From positions 493,732,453-493,796,452 of the forward strand of contig CM060923.1 of NCBI GenBank assembly GCA_030737875.1: a stretch of DNA of 64,000 nucleotides, given 5' to 3'. The notes beneath the pieces were generated by a model that had not been told where the DNA came from, did not search any database, and saw nothing but the letters and a program-made list of their open reading frames with translations. Shown piece by piece: positions 35,340 through 46,086 of this stretch. The DNA is from Allium sativum. Its lineage: Eukaryota > Streptophyta > Magnoliopsida > Asparagales > Amaryllidaceae. The translations under genes were made by a program, and so were the position numbers. Positions within the stretch are counted from its first letter, which is position 1. Every line of letters starts with the position of its first letter.

Positions 35340-35555
35340 CAGTGCATTCTAACCCATTTTCTGGTTTTTCTGTCCAACTTCGTTTATCCATATCTTCTTC
35401 ATACGATATCTGATTCACGCAAACTCGGACTCTATCTCAAGAAGAATTCCGAGACAAACGCAATGGCGTAACCCATTTCCCTTAATTCTTTCATATATAA
35501 TTAATTATACTTTAATTTGTGAAGCTTAACGTTATAGAATTCACGGGGTGTTACA

Positions 35556-35560
35556 TGTCT
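35556..35560. repeat. E4 target-site duplication, right copy
   Basis: TGTCT, matching 17670-17674; E3 LTR sequence TTATTGGGCTG resumes directly after. Confidence 0.95.
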
Positions 35561-37134
35561 TTATTGGGCTGTACACCCAAGACAAGGTAATAAGTGGTGA
35601 TCGTCCAGACGTACTTGGAGATCGACCGAATATGCGAGGACCTCTCTCATGTATTGGACATATGGGACAAGGAATAAGTTGCCTCTGGATTAGTTCAGAC
35701 CCAGAATGAACTTGTAAATGGATGTGTGTATGACATTGGATTTTATTCTGTGTTGATTGATCTCTATTAAATATATATCTTTTTGGCAGCGGAGAATTTA
35801 TTCTCTTTCTTAACGCCCTTCTCTAGGACGTACGAGCTCAGAGGTTATATATCGATAGTCATCAGTTGCATAGCGTGAATTGTCAGTTTGGCATGCTGAG
35901 ATGCAAATGATCAAGGCTTCTGTTGAAAAGCAGAGTCTTGTAGTAGATGATCAAAGCACGGCTTTAATATAGCATAGCTTTGTGTATAGCGTTAATTCGC
36001 GAGCCTCACACCCTGGTGTGAACCAGAAACGGGAGAGGACCTCAGGGAGGATATGTGTTTCCTTCTAGTTAGGAGTGGTGTCAGGGTTTTACAAGCCTAG
36101 ACCTTTTACTTGTGTGGATGATGGATAGCGAGGCGCCTCGGTTATATCGGTCACTATGGTGCCGATGGATGGTTTGGTCGATATATGACTAGTTTACCGC
36201 CCATAGGGCAGGGAAACGTATTGTTCAGGCATTTTAATCCACTTCGTTTGGACCCGCGCTGACGCTCCAAGGCTTACCAGCACGCTTGCCTGAGACATGG
36301 GCTGGATTTTCTCAAAGCGGTAAGGACGATCCCTTGCCTTGTTTCATAGACGGAAAATCCAACTTCCAATACATGACATTTCGGTTTTATTGGTAGAGCC
36401 TAGTATGGCGACATTGTGGGATGGGGCACTATGTCGTCTATGATTGATACATTTATATTTGAAGTTGTTTTCATACACTTTACAATATAATAGTATCAAA
36501 ACGATTTGTTTTAAACGTACCAAGCATGGTTTGGTTATTATAAGGAAAACCTCTATCCTCCGGCTTGCGTTGCATTGTGTGATGGGACCTAAGTCTTATA
36601 ATAGTTCCATTTTTCAAAAAGCGATGCGCTGTTTGTTTTATGCACTGGTTTTCTTGGGAGGAAACCCGTTCTGTGTTATACGACGTGGTCCCTTGATATA
36701 TCTAATTTAAAGTAAAGTTTTAAATAACTGTTTTTGTTCTCACACCAGTCACATGATTGACTTGGAGTTCATTGTTTTAACCTAAACTCTGGGTGCCCCT
36801 ATTTTCCACACGGGTAGCTAGTAGTTTTGGTTTTGCAGATTGATGTTCACTGGATTCTGGTTTACAGCTGGAATGATATTTGGAAAGCTTTGTATCCGTG
36901 TATCTCTTTCAGTTGTGTTTTGTATTATTATTTTCCGCTGCTTTGTAATTTGTAAATCTCTGATATTTATCAAATGTATATTATTTGTTCATACTCTGTA
37001 TATTCTTGTACTCTGATGAAAATTGTTGTAATAGCAATGAACTGTTCTTCTTTTTTGTGTTCCGATTAGTCTTGTTCTCAGACAATCCGTTCTTTCTCTT
37101 CTCTTCGGAGACTGGGGAAATTTGGGTCGCTACA
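35556..37134 (+). repeat. E3 5' LTR, right part
   Basis: Continues the LTR interrupted by E4. Colinear with 43476-44730 of the 3' LTR up to 36814, then 320 bp more that the 3' LTR lacks, ending GGGTCGCTACA at 37134. It contains a segment also found in E0 near 950-2060. Confidence 0.9.
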
Positions 37135-37136
37135 GT

Positions 37137-37148
37137 TGGTATCAGAGC
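37137..37148 (+). other. E3 tRNA-Met primer binding site
   Basis: TGGTATCAGAGC, perfect, two bases after the LTR end at 37134. Confidence 0.95.
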
Positions 37149-38170
37149 TTTGGTTTACAGCGCTTGAGAACAAGGCATGTTAGAACTGAACGAAAGAATT
37201 CATCAGAGATTGGATTAGTAATATCCAATGAGAATGACTCGTTAGAGATGGGATCAGTATTATACTAGAACGAGTGTGAAGAGTAGTGTTTTTTTTATAA
37301 ATAAAGATGAAAACCAATTTTGTTTTGAAAAATTTAAACCTCATAACACGTATTTGAATATTTATTTTAGATTGATTTGGACAATCGAGTATATGGAGAT
37401 TTTGAATATATGTGTAAATAACGTGTATTTGAAGCCTCAAATATATTGGATAGATATGGAATCACACTCTAGTCGCCCGGAGATGATTTTGATGATTGAC
37501 GCGTCATCATCAGCATTTGTTCGAGTATTCGAAAGTGGGATATCTATATATTTCCAATTGACTGGTGTGAGAACCAAAATATAGATAGGGTCTATTGTTG
37601 TGAATTGGCATCAAAAACATGATTTTGAATAGTTATGAAATTGAAAATTTAACCAACTAATTGATTGCTGGTTGTGTTGTCTGATTATTAGTTAACCAAT
37701 TATATTGTTCAAACCAATATGATAATAAATAGTAAATGTAGCCAATCAAGTAAAATATTGAACTGAATTGAAAATTAATTGAATTTGCATGCATATACAT
37801 GTATATACATTGAACAGGTCATAGCAGGGAATCTAAGCAGAGGAATAAAATTGTATGCCCGACAAATAGGTACATGTTTACAAATTTATTGGGTTTTGGT
37901 GATTTTATGAGCCGATTGGCTAGCCGCTTGGCTTTTTCTTTTTCTTTTTGGATGATTAGGGCCCTGTGTGGCTAGTTGCGATTTTAAATGTCTCCCCGTA
38001 CAAAGGAGGTTATGGTGAAATTTTTCGAAAATTTAGGGTGTTAGCCAAATTTTTGAAAAATTCGAAATTCTTAGAAACTGAAAAGTTGAAGAATGGAAGC
38101 CAGAATGAAAGTTGAGTTGATTAGTTAAAAACCTTTCAGCTCCACTCCTTTTCGAGGACGAAAAGATTTT

Positions 38171-38182
38171 AAGTGGGGGAGA
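38171..38182 (+). other. E3 polypurine tract
   Basis: AAGTGGGGGAGA, directly before the 3' LTR start TGTAAGAACCC at 38184. Confidence 0.9.
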
Positions 38183-39805
38183 TTGTAAGAACCCGGAAAA
38201 TCAGTGCCAATTTAAAATTTTTATTTTGGCAATTTTAATGAATTTTGAATATTTAAAATGATTTATTTTAAATAATAACGACTAGAAATTTGTTTTGAAC
38301 AGAATTAGAACAAATAAATTAATTTAAATCGAAGTTAGAATATAAATAATTATTTTAATTATAAAAGGAATTGAAAATGGCGCGGTAGTTTGAAAACTCG
38401 ATTTCAAATTTCAAATTTCAAATTTCAAATGAATGTACAGGATTCAAATAAACCAGATTTTGTTGAAACCAGAAATATTTGAATCTGTTTGAAAATATCT
38501 TTACGAAGAATGTGAAAAATCCAGATTTCATAGCGGGAATAAAAAGTTATGTCTAGTTGAAAATTCAGAATAGTCGCTATTGAATTTATATAATATATAG
38601 CCCTTAAAAATAGCGATTTTGCAAATGATCTCCGTTTTCGCGAGACCACTTTTATTGGATCCGGAATGTCAAATTATTACTAGATTCCAATTTTCAAAAA
38701 TTTTAGAATCAATATGCGAGCGTGGTGAATTTAAACGCGTTTGGTCAATTTAGTTTGAATTTAAGCGACTGGAAAATGACCGTTTTTCAAATGGTCTCCA
38801 AATTCTACGAAATTAGTTTTGTTAGGACCGAATTGTCAAAACAAAGTCAGAAATAATTTTTCTGTAATTTTTGGAGTTAGTATGTAACCCCAGTAAATTG
38901 AAATGTACGTTCAAATTCAATATATATATTGATTTATATTTTAATTTAAATAAGAACTAATTAAAACAGTCGAATGGGCTTGCGAAACATTTCCATTGTG
39001 TCCGGAATGGAGGTAATTAGCTAGGGCCGACAGTTGTTGGGTTGGATTTGGAGTTCAGATTGATTAACAACTAAAGATGGAATTAAATAATAATAATATA
39101 ATAAAATATAATTTTCTATAAAATGGCCGAACTAAAACCCTAACCCTAGAAAACGTTTAGCCGCCGCCTTCAGGATTGAACGAACGAAATCGTTCAATAA
39201 TTTCTCCCCAATTCTCGTTTAACTCATTCAATAATTTCAACAGCTCCCGAAGCAAAAAAGAAAGAACGAAGAGAGATCTACAAATTGTTGTTGGGTTGAT
39301 GGATTTTAGTATCGTGGATTGGGGGATTTCCGCACCTGAAGTCACGACCGCTAAGGGAATTTTCTGGCCATTGTACGGCCTCGAGCTGGCAGCGACGATG
39401 AGGGGAGGGATATGACGCCAAGGCGCGTCAAGGGTCGACCTCCGATCATCGTCAGGTGTCTTCTGGTGGCCGCAATGAGGAGAGAGGATGGGCGAAGAAA
39501 TTTCGATCGGTTACAAGAGAAGAACAGTGAAGTTAATCTAAACATAATTAGTTTAATTAAAAATATTTTAAAATTTATATTAAGCATTAGTTTAAATTTG
39601 TATTAAGGATTGTTTTTTTAAATTTGAATATAAATTAGCATTGTTCAAATCTAAATTTTTATATATGAAGTATAAAAATATGATTTTATGTATGTATAGT
39701 ATTTTTAAAAATATAATTTTTATTTATATATAACATTTATTTTAAAGGTAATTTTTTACTATATATATCATTTAAAAAATATACATATATCATTTTTAAA
39801 AGGTA

Positions 39806-39985
39806 TGATTTTTAAAAATAAAAAGACCGTTGTTTAATAATAAAAAGACCGTTGTTTTAAAAATAAAAAGACCGCTGTTTTAAAAAAAAAAGACCGTTGT
39901 TTTAAAAATAAAAAGACTGTTGTTTTAATAATAAAAAGACCATTGTTATAAAAAAAAATAGCGATGTTTTTAAATAATAAAATAG
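39806..39985 (+). repeat. Short tandem array, unit about 23 bp, E3 3' LTR
   Basis: Seven or so units of GTTGTTTTAAAAATAAAAAG with GACC, the counterpart of 14001-14235 with fewer copies. Confidence 0.8.
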
Positions 39986-41094
39986 CATTACTTTTAGAAA
40001 TAAAAAAAATATGATTTTTAGAAATAAAAATCAGATTTTTATAAATACTTTTTTCTAATATATGAAATAGCGATGATTTAAAAATGTGATTTTTAATTTA
40101 AATATAGTTGTTTTAAAAATGGGGTTTTTAAAATATATTTTACAATATAAAAATACGATTTTTATTTATATTGTAGCAGAATAAAAATGTGATTTTTAAA
40201 AATAAATAGCACTGTATTAAAAATGTGATTTTTAATATAAACCACTTGAAAACAGATTGCGATGGAACCGAGTGGAAGTGAACAGAATCCAGACAGTTCA
40301 TAAATTCAGAAATAAAACTAGAGGAGTGGATCCCAAAGGTGAGAACTTCTCAATAAAAATATTTCTGTACAGTTGTTTATTTTATAACTACATATATGAA
40401 CTCCTCCCCATCGTCCACAGACCATGGACGACTTGTATGATTGTACTGTGTTGTGGAAATTGATTGTGATTGTGACGTGAAATGAAATATATAAAATATT
40501 CATGTGTATGGAATAAAATATTTGAACAATAAAAATATCATTTTTATTGTATATATAAAATATACAAAATACTCATGTGTATGGAATAAAATATTTGAAC
40601 AATAAAAATATCATTTTTATTGTATATTTGGACGGTATAACATAGTCATGTGTTGAAATAAATATTTATAAACAAATCGGACGATTCATTTATGTACACC
40701 CATTTATCTGATACTGATTGGGACGATATATTTTACATATCGCCCAACTGCACAAATAAAATCTATGTTTGTTGATTGAAACCCCACACGGGTATTAGGA
40801 TGATATCTGACGTACACTAATCCCAATTGTTTAGTTATATGTCAATCGAAGGGTTGACAGACTGTTGTAAGCATTAATTATTTATATTTAATGCTTATGC
40901 GGTTGTGTGATGCACTCTGGATGATGGTTGACTATGTATAGTTATTGTTGTGTACATATATGCATGAAATCCATATAAATAACATTATATGGTAACTGAT
41001 TGAGTCCGATTCCAATTCAAAATAAACGAATGTTTTTAAATAATATTCATTGTATAATCAAGATGAGATGTTTTGAAAATATTATCATTTGAAT

Positions 41095-41400
41095 GAAATT
41101 ATTAAGTAATCTTCAAATTTGATTTGAAATTTGAAATGGAACTGAAATCGTTTTAAAATGAATTTAAAACGAATTTATTAAGGAATATTCAAATTTGATT
41201 TGAAATTTGAAATGGAATTGAAATCGTTTTAAAATGAATTAAAAACGAAATTATTAAGGAATATTCAAATTTGATCTGAAATTTGAAATGGAATTGAAAT
41301 CATTTTAAAATGAATTTAAAACGAATTTATTAAGGAATATTCAAAATTGATTTGAAATTTGAAATGGAATTGAAATCGTTACGAATTGAGTTTAAATCGA
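41095..41400 (+). repeat. Tandem array, unit about 70-80 bp, E3 3' LTR
   Basis: Four units based on TTCAAATTTGATTTGAAATT, the counterpart of 15345-15640, with different unit lengths between the two LTRs. Confidence 0.8.
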
Positions 41401-42172
41401 ATTTATAAACGATTTATAAAATACGTTATAAATGGAAATCAACGAAATATATATATAATATATTATATATAATATATATTATATATATTTATATATATAA
41501 AGGCCTGAATACAACGCGCCGCGCCGCGGCAGTTCGCGAATTTCGACCATTGACTTCGAATTAACAATACGGGAGATCCGACTGTCGGATTCTCCTAAAA
41601 CTGGAACCGTTGGGTTCACATCGAAAAGAGCTTCTGAACGAATACAAGAGATTTGAAATCCAACGGTTGGATTTGGAATTATGTCCAAATCAAAATTTGA
41701 AAAGGTCGATGTAAGTGCAGTTCGATGACCATTTATGGAAATCGACTGTACGGGTCTTGATAAAATTATTAAAAATATCAATAATTTGTGTAAAATCATA
41801 ATAAAAGATTTGGAAAGAATTTGGATGAAAAATTCTACGTTTGTAAAGATAAAAATATATTTTTATCAAAACGAACTAGTTATGAACTAGAATTATAATC
41901 CAATATTTTTAAATAAATAAATTGGATTTGAAATGGTTTTAAAAATAACAAGGATTTCCAATATATGAATTGGAATGGATTTGAATCAAAATTATCTTCG
42001 GAATATTTCGATGTTGGATTTCATGATTATACAGATATTGTTATGGAAATTTGAAAGATATATTTGTATCTTTATTTCCAACACGATATTTGTTGGTTGT
42101 AGAATTTGATATTGAATATAAGCTGATATATTTTCTATTCAGAGCCTTTTATTTAATATCAAATGGGATTTT

Positions 42173-42822
42173 GAGTTTGTCGTGAACGATGTCTTAAATA
42201 ACACTGTTCTTAAACCCAGTTGAGGAAATAATAAATCTTTTCAGTAAGATTTAGTGAAATTTTCCAATTAATTAATATTTAATTGGAATTGAATGAAAGA
42301 ATTGGATTTTGGGTTTGTCGTGAATGGTGTCTTCATTAACACTGTTCTTAAACCCCGTGTGAAAAGAATAATATTTTAATTAATATTATTGGAGTTTCCA
42401 ATTATATTTAGTAACTGGAATAAAAATGGAATGTGAATTGGGTTTATTGTGAACTGTGTTTTGAATGACATTCGTTCTTTAACCTGATTTACAGTGAAAT
42501 GTGATTTGGAATTTATAAATCTTTTAACTAAGATTTAATAGAAATTTTCCAAAGTATAATTTTCCAATTTAGTAAAACAAATTGGAATGGAATGGAATTC
42601 GATTTGGAAATAGTCGAAGTGAATTTCTGTGGAGGAAGACTGCTAATACATATGGAATTTAAAAGGCTTTTCCGTTCTTCCATTTATATTATTAGTCGGA
42701 TATAGAAGTTTATATCGATTATATATATATTGATCTATTTTCCGTGAAGATTCCATAATTGATGGAATGTTATTTTGGGTTTATCGTGAGCTGTGTTTTA
42801 AATGACATTAGTTCTTTAACCC
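42173..42822 (+). repeat. Four dispersed GGGTTT...AAACCC hairpin modules, E3 3' LTR
   Basis: Modules at 42173-42217, 42311-42355, 42440-42485 and 42777-42822, matching those at 16373-17019. The third has lost one pairing base (AACCT). Confidence 0.7.
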
Positions 42823-44730
42823 AGTTAAAGACAGGATTTATTTCCTAAATTTGAATAATCATTAAGTAATGATTTTTGGAGATTAAAACTAAATGGAATT
42901 TTAATGAATCTTTAATTAGATTGAAAGGTGAATCTGATAACTAAAATTATCAAATTCGGTAAATGATCGAGAATGGAGTATCACCAGTTTTGCTCCAAGC
43001 GATAGTTCAATCTTTAATTAGAATTGAACGTGAAATGGTAATTAATTTTACCGATAACACCGTGGTGTTAGATATGAAGTATTACCAGTTTTTCTTCATG
43101 GGATGAATAGGTTGGGATTGGGAAATATAACAAATGATTTCTTCGGTAAGGTTTGCTAATCCCGACTAGTTTGGATAAACCTTAATTTGGTTCGAAATGA
43201 TATCCAAAGGAAGATTAAAGAATAAATTTAAAGAATTTATCTTTGATAAAATTAATGGGAACCTTTCCCAAAGTATAAGAATAATTGAACAAAGGAATAT
43301 TCTGAATTGGAATGAGGCGTATGTTGTGTTTTATAGCACTTGTTTATTATATACGCGAGTTATTCGGAAAGACCGGGTTTATTCCATTCTGAATAACTAA
43401 TTCGACGATAAGTCGACGATGAAGACGGTGGTTGAAGATCGGAGGTCTTCACATCGTTTGGATGATTACTGATGTCGTTATTGGGCTGTACACCCAAGAT
43501 GAGGTAATAAGTGGTGATCGTCCAGACGTACTTGAAGATCGACCGGATATGCGAGGACCTCTCTCCTGTATTAGACATATGGGACGAGGAATAAGGTGCC
43601 TCTGGTTTCGTTCAGACCCAGAATGAACTTGTAAATGGATGTGTGTCTGACATTGGATTTTATTCTGTGTTGATTGATGTCTGTTAAAAAAATTTTTTTT
43701 GGCGGCGGAGAATTTATTCTCTTGCTTAACGCCCTTCTCTGAGACGTACGAGCTCAGAGGTTATATATCGATAGACATCAGTTGCATGGCGTGAATTATC
43801 AGTTTGGCATGCTGAGATGCAAATGATCAAGGCTTCTATTGAAAAGCAGAGTCTTGTGGTTGATGATCAAAGCACGGCTTTAATATAGCATATCTTTGTG
43901 TATAGCATTAATTCGCGAGCCTCACACGCCGATGTGAACCAGAAATGGTAGAGGGCCTCAGGGAGGACATGCGTTTCCTTCTAGCTAGGAGTGGTGTCAG
44001 GGTTTTGCAAGCCCAGACGTTTTACTTATGTGGATGATGGATAGCGAGACGCCTCGGTTATATCCGTCACTAAGATGCCGATGGATGGTTTGGTCAATAT
44101 ATGACCAGTTTACGCCCCACAGGGCGGGGAAACGTGTTGTTCAGGCATTTTAATCCAATTTGTGTGGACCGGCCCTGACGCTCCAAGGCTTGCCTGCACA
44201 CTTTCCTGAGACATGGGCAAGATTGCCTCGAAGCGGCAAGGACGATCCCTTGCCTTGGTTCACAGACGGAAATCCAACTTCCAATACGTGACATTTCGGT
44301 TTTATTTGTAGAGCCTACTATGGCGACATAGTGGGATGGGGCACTATGCCGTCTATGATTGATACATTTATATTTGAAGTTGTTTTCATACACTTTACAC
44401 TATAATATTATCAAAACGATTGGTTTTAAACGTACCAAGCATGGTTTGGCTATTATAAGGAAAAACTCTATCCTCCGGCTTGCGTTACATTGTGTGATGG
44501 GACCTGAGTCTATAATAGCTTCATTTTTCCAAAAAGCATTGCACTATTTGTTTTATGCACTGGTACTCTTGGGAGGAAACATGTTCCGTGTTATACGGCA
44601 TGGTCCATTGATATATCTAATTTTAAAGTAAAGTTTTAAATAAATGTTTTAGTTCTTACACCAGTCACATGACTTACCTGGAGTTTATTGTTTTAACCTA
44701 AACTCTGGGTGCCTCTATTTTCCAGACGGG

Positions 44731-45728
44731 CATTACAATTGACGGTTGAGTTCCTACATCCTCCATCCACCGTAGAACCTACACATGCGTAGTAGCTATA
44801 CTATTAAGTTTTCTTTTCTGGAAGTGGAAAATCGAAACAGAAAGAAATCACAAACACAGGCAAACAAAATCATGCTTTAAATATAATTTGTTTATCTCCC
44901 ACGTCAATGTATTTCCTCCATTTTCCAGAAGCCAAAAGGTTCTTCAGCAAAATCATGTAAGTTTCTATGCTATTTTTTTTCACCCGAAGCAGCTATTTCG
45001 AGGAAAAGCTGCAAATGTATGCACACACCATGAGATGAACATGAAAATATATCGCTTTAACTAATCATGACAAAGGAGATATATATCGCTTTAACGAAAC
45101 ATGAAAATATATCGCTTTAACGTATTACACCAGTTACATATTATTTTGTGCAGTTTATATTGGTCGGGAACATGGCATGCATGCTAAAAAGTACATGCAT
45201 AGTTTGCTAGTTTATTGTATCATACTGGCTTATGATTTACGAATGCGTAGTATGGAGAGTTGGATGTGCTCTTGCTGCTTCATGTTCATTTGGTGATAAA
45301 CCCCTGAAGCAATACGTTATTGTGATCCAAAATAAAGGTGCATTTTTTAACATGCGCATACCTTTAAAATATGTTTTAGATATTCATAAGTTGATCATGA
45401 CACTATATTACTTTGCTAATTTGTATGAAGCATAATTCTCGAATGATTAACAGACGTTAAACCTATGTAGTCAACTGGTCCGCCACAATAACAAACTTAT
45501 ATTGCAGTCAAACTGACTATTTTACCGTCGATGTAACTTGGCCAGCTCAACTAAAATGGATTAGAAAATCAGTTGTCAAATTGGTAACTAAGTAGATAAG
45601 CTTTTCTGATCAATATATTTTATATAGGTAGTAGGTTTTAATGTTTATTTAATACGCTTCAGATTTGCTTATCTATTAACTAATCTCTATGTTTATCTAT
45701 TAACTTAGCTAGCCACGAGGCAACGCAT
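44731..45728. other. Unassigned AT-rich stretch
   Basis: No domain was recognised. A small direct repeat CATGAAAATATATCGCTTTA occurs at about 45040 and 45101, with a third partial copy between. The plant ZHD zinc-finger part that would be expected upstream of a homeodomain was looked for and not found. Confidence 0.5.
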
Positions 45729-46086
45729 ATGAGTAGTGCGATGTCATCAAAGAAGTCATCCAAGAAGAGGTTCAGGACGAAGTTCACAACCGAGCAGAAG
45801 GAGAAGACGATGGCATTGGCCGACAAACTCGGGTTTCCAGAGGAAAGACGTAGCCATGGTGGAGCTGTTTTGCAAAGACACGGGAATAATAATGCAGGTA
45901 CTTAAGGTGTGGATGCACAACAAAAAGCATTCTATGAGGAAGAAACAGCAGGAGCAGCGGCAGCACATCGCCATTCAGCAGCAGCAACCACCGCAGGTGA
46001 TTCTACAGCAGCTGTCTCTGGCACCTGAGCAGGTGCAGCAACAAACGCCAGAGGCAGTAGCTTTATTTGGGTATGCAAGAATTTAA
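45729..46086 (+). pseudogene. Zinc-finger-homeodomain (ZHD) family homeodomain relic, frameshifted
   Basis: ZF-HD proteins are plant-specific transcription factors with an N-terminal zinc finger and a C-terminal homeodomain. From ATG 45729 the first frame gives KKRFRTKFTTEQKEK and then LADKLGF, the start of the ZHD homeodomain. After about 45836 the homology moves to another frame: DVAMVELFCKDTG and VLKVWMHNKKH (helix 3, the recognition helix), then a Gln-rich tail ending at TAA 46084-46086. A few bases are missing at GF, where the family usually has GW plus two residues before Gln-Lys/Arg. The zinc finger is absent upstream. Probably a partial, inactive copy. A sequence with an unusual intron seems unlikely because the break has no splice sites. 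Confidence 0.85.

Larger units (their letters stand above)
17675..35555 (-). mobile_element. E4: Del/Tekay-type gypsy element, defective, split by E5
   Basis: Minus-strand element with a perfect 5-bp target duplication. In sense order: 5' LTR (35555-32591), primer site, gag-protease remnant (32406-31672), E5 insertion, reverse transcriptase and RNase H remnant (20924-19443), then a direct join to the last 1.77 kb of the 3' LTR (19442-17675). The integrase, polypurine tract and first 1.2 kb of the 3' LTR are gone in one deletion of about 3.3 kb, judged against E6. It is a close relative of E6. LTR divergence of about 4-5% by partial eye count makes it clearly older than E6. Confidence 0.93.
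32591..35555 (-). repeat. E4 5' LTR (2965 bp)
   Basis: Edges are TGAAACACCC at 32591 and CACGGGGTGTTACA ending at 35555. In sense it begins TGTAACACCCCGTGAATTC, almost as E6 does, and shares the following 200 bp with E6. The U3 palindrome cassette differs from that of E6. Confidence 0.95.
37135..38183 (+). other. E3 internal domain (1049 bp), non-coding
   Basis: No gag or pol motif was found. A 102-codon frame (37276-37584) has no recognisable domain. The 3' end, CTTTTCGAGGACGAAAAGAT followed by a purine tract, is like the end of many plant gypsy interiors and points to descent from a gypsy element. Confidence 0.85.
12837..44730 (+). mobile_element. E3: giant-LTR non-autonomous element (LARD-like), split by E4
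   Basis: Two copies of a more than 6-kb LTR (12837-17674 plus 35556-37134, and 38184-44730) flank an interior of about 1.05 kb with a perfect tRNA-Met primer site at one end and a purine tract at the other. There is no gag-pol. This is the layout of large retrotransposon derivatives that depend on another element's enzymes. The 5' LTR lacks its first 430 bp or so and the 3' LTR lacks its last 320 bp or so, so neither outer edge nor target duplication survives. Confidence 0.85.
38184..44730 (+). repeat. E3 3' LTR (6547 bp, end truncated)
   Basis: Starts TGTAAGAACCCGG after the purine tract and aligns with the split 5' LTR to CCAGACGGG at 44730; the last 320 bp or so are missing. It shows the uninterrupted site of E4 insertion (about 43470-43485) and the first 430 bp lost from the 5' LTR. 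Confidence 0.9.

Noticed and set aside
37276..37584. 102-codon frame in the E3 interior as a residual gag
   Set aside because: No zinc knuckle, capsid motif or similarity to E6 Gag; probably chance.
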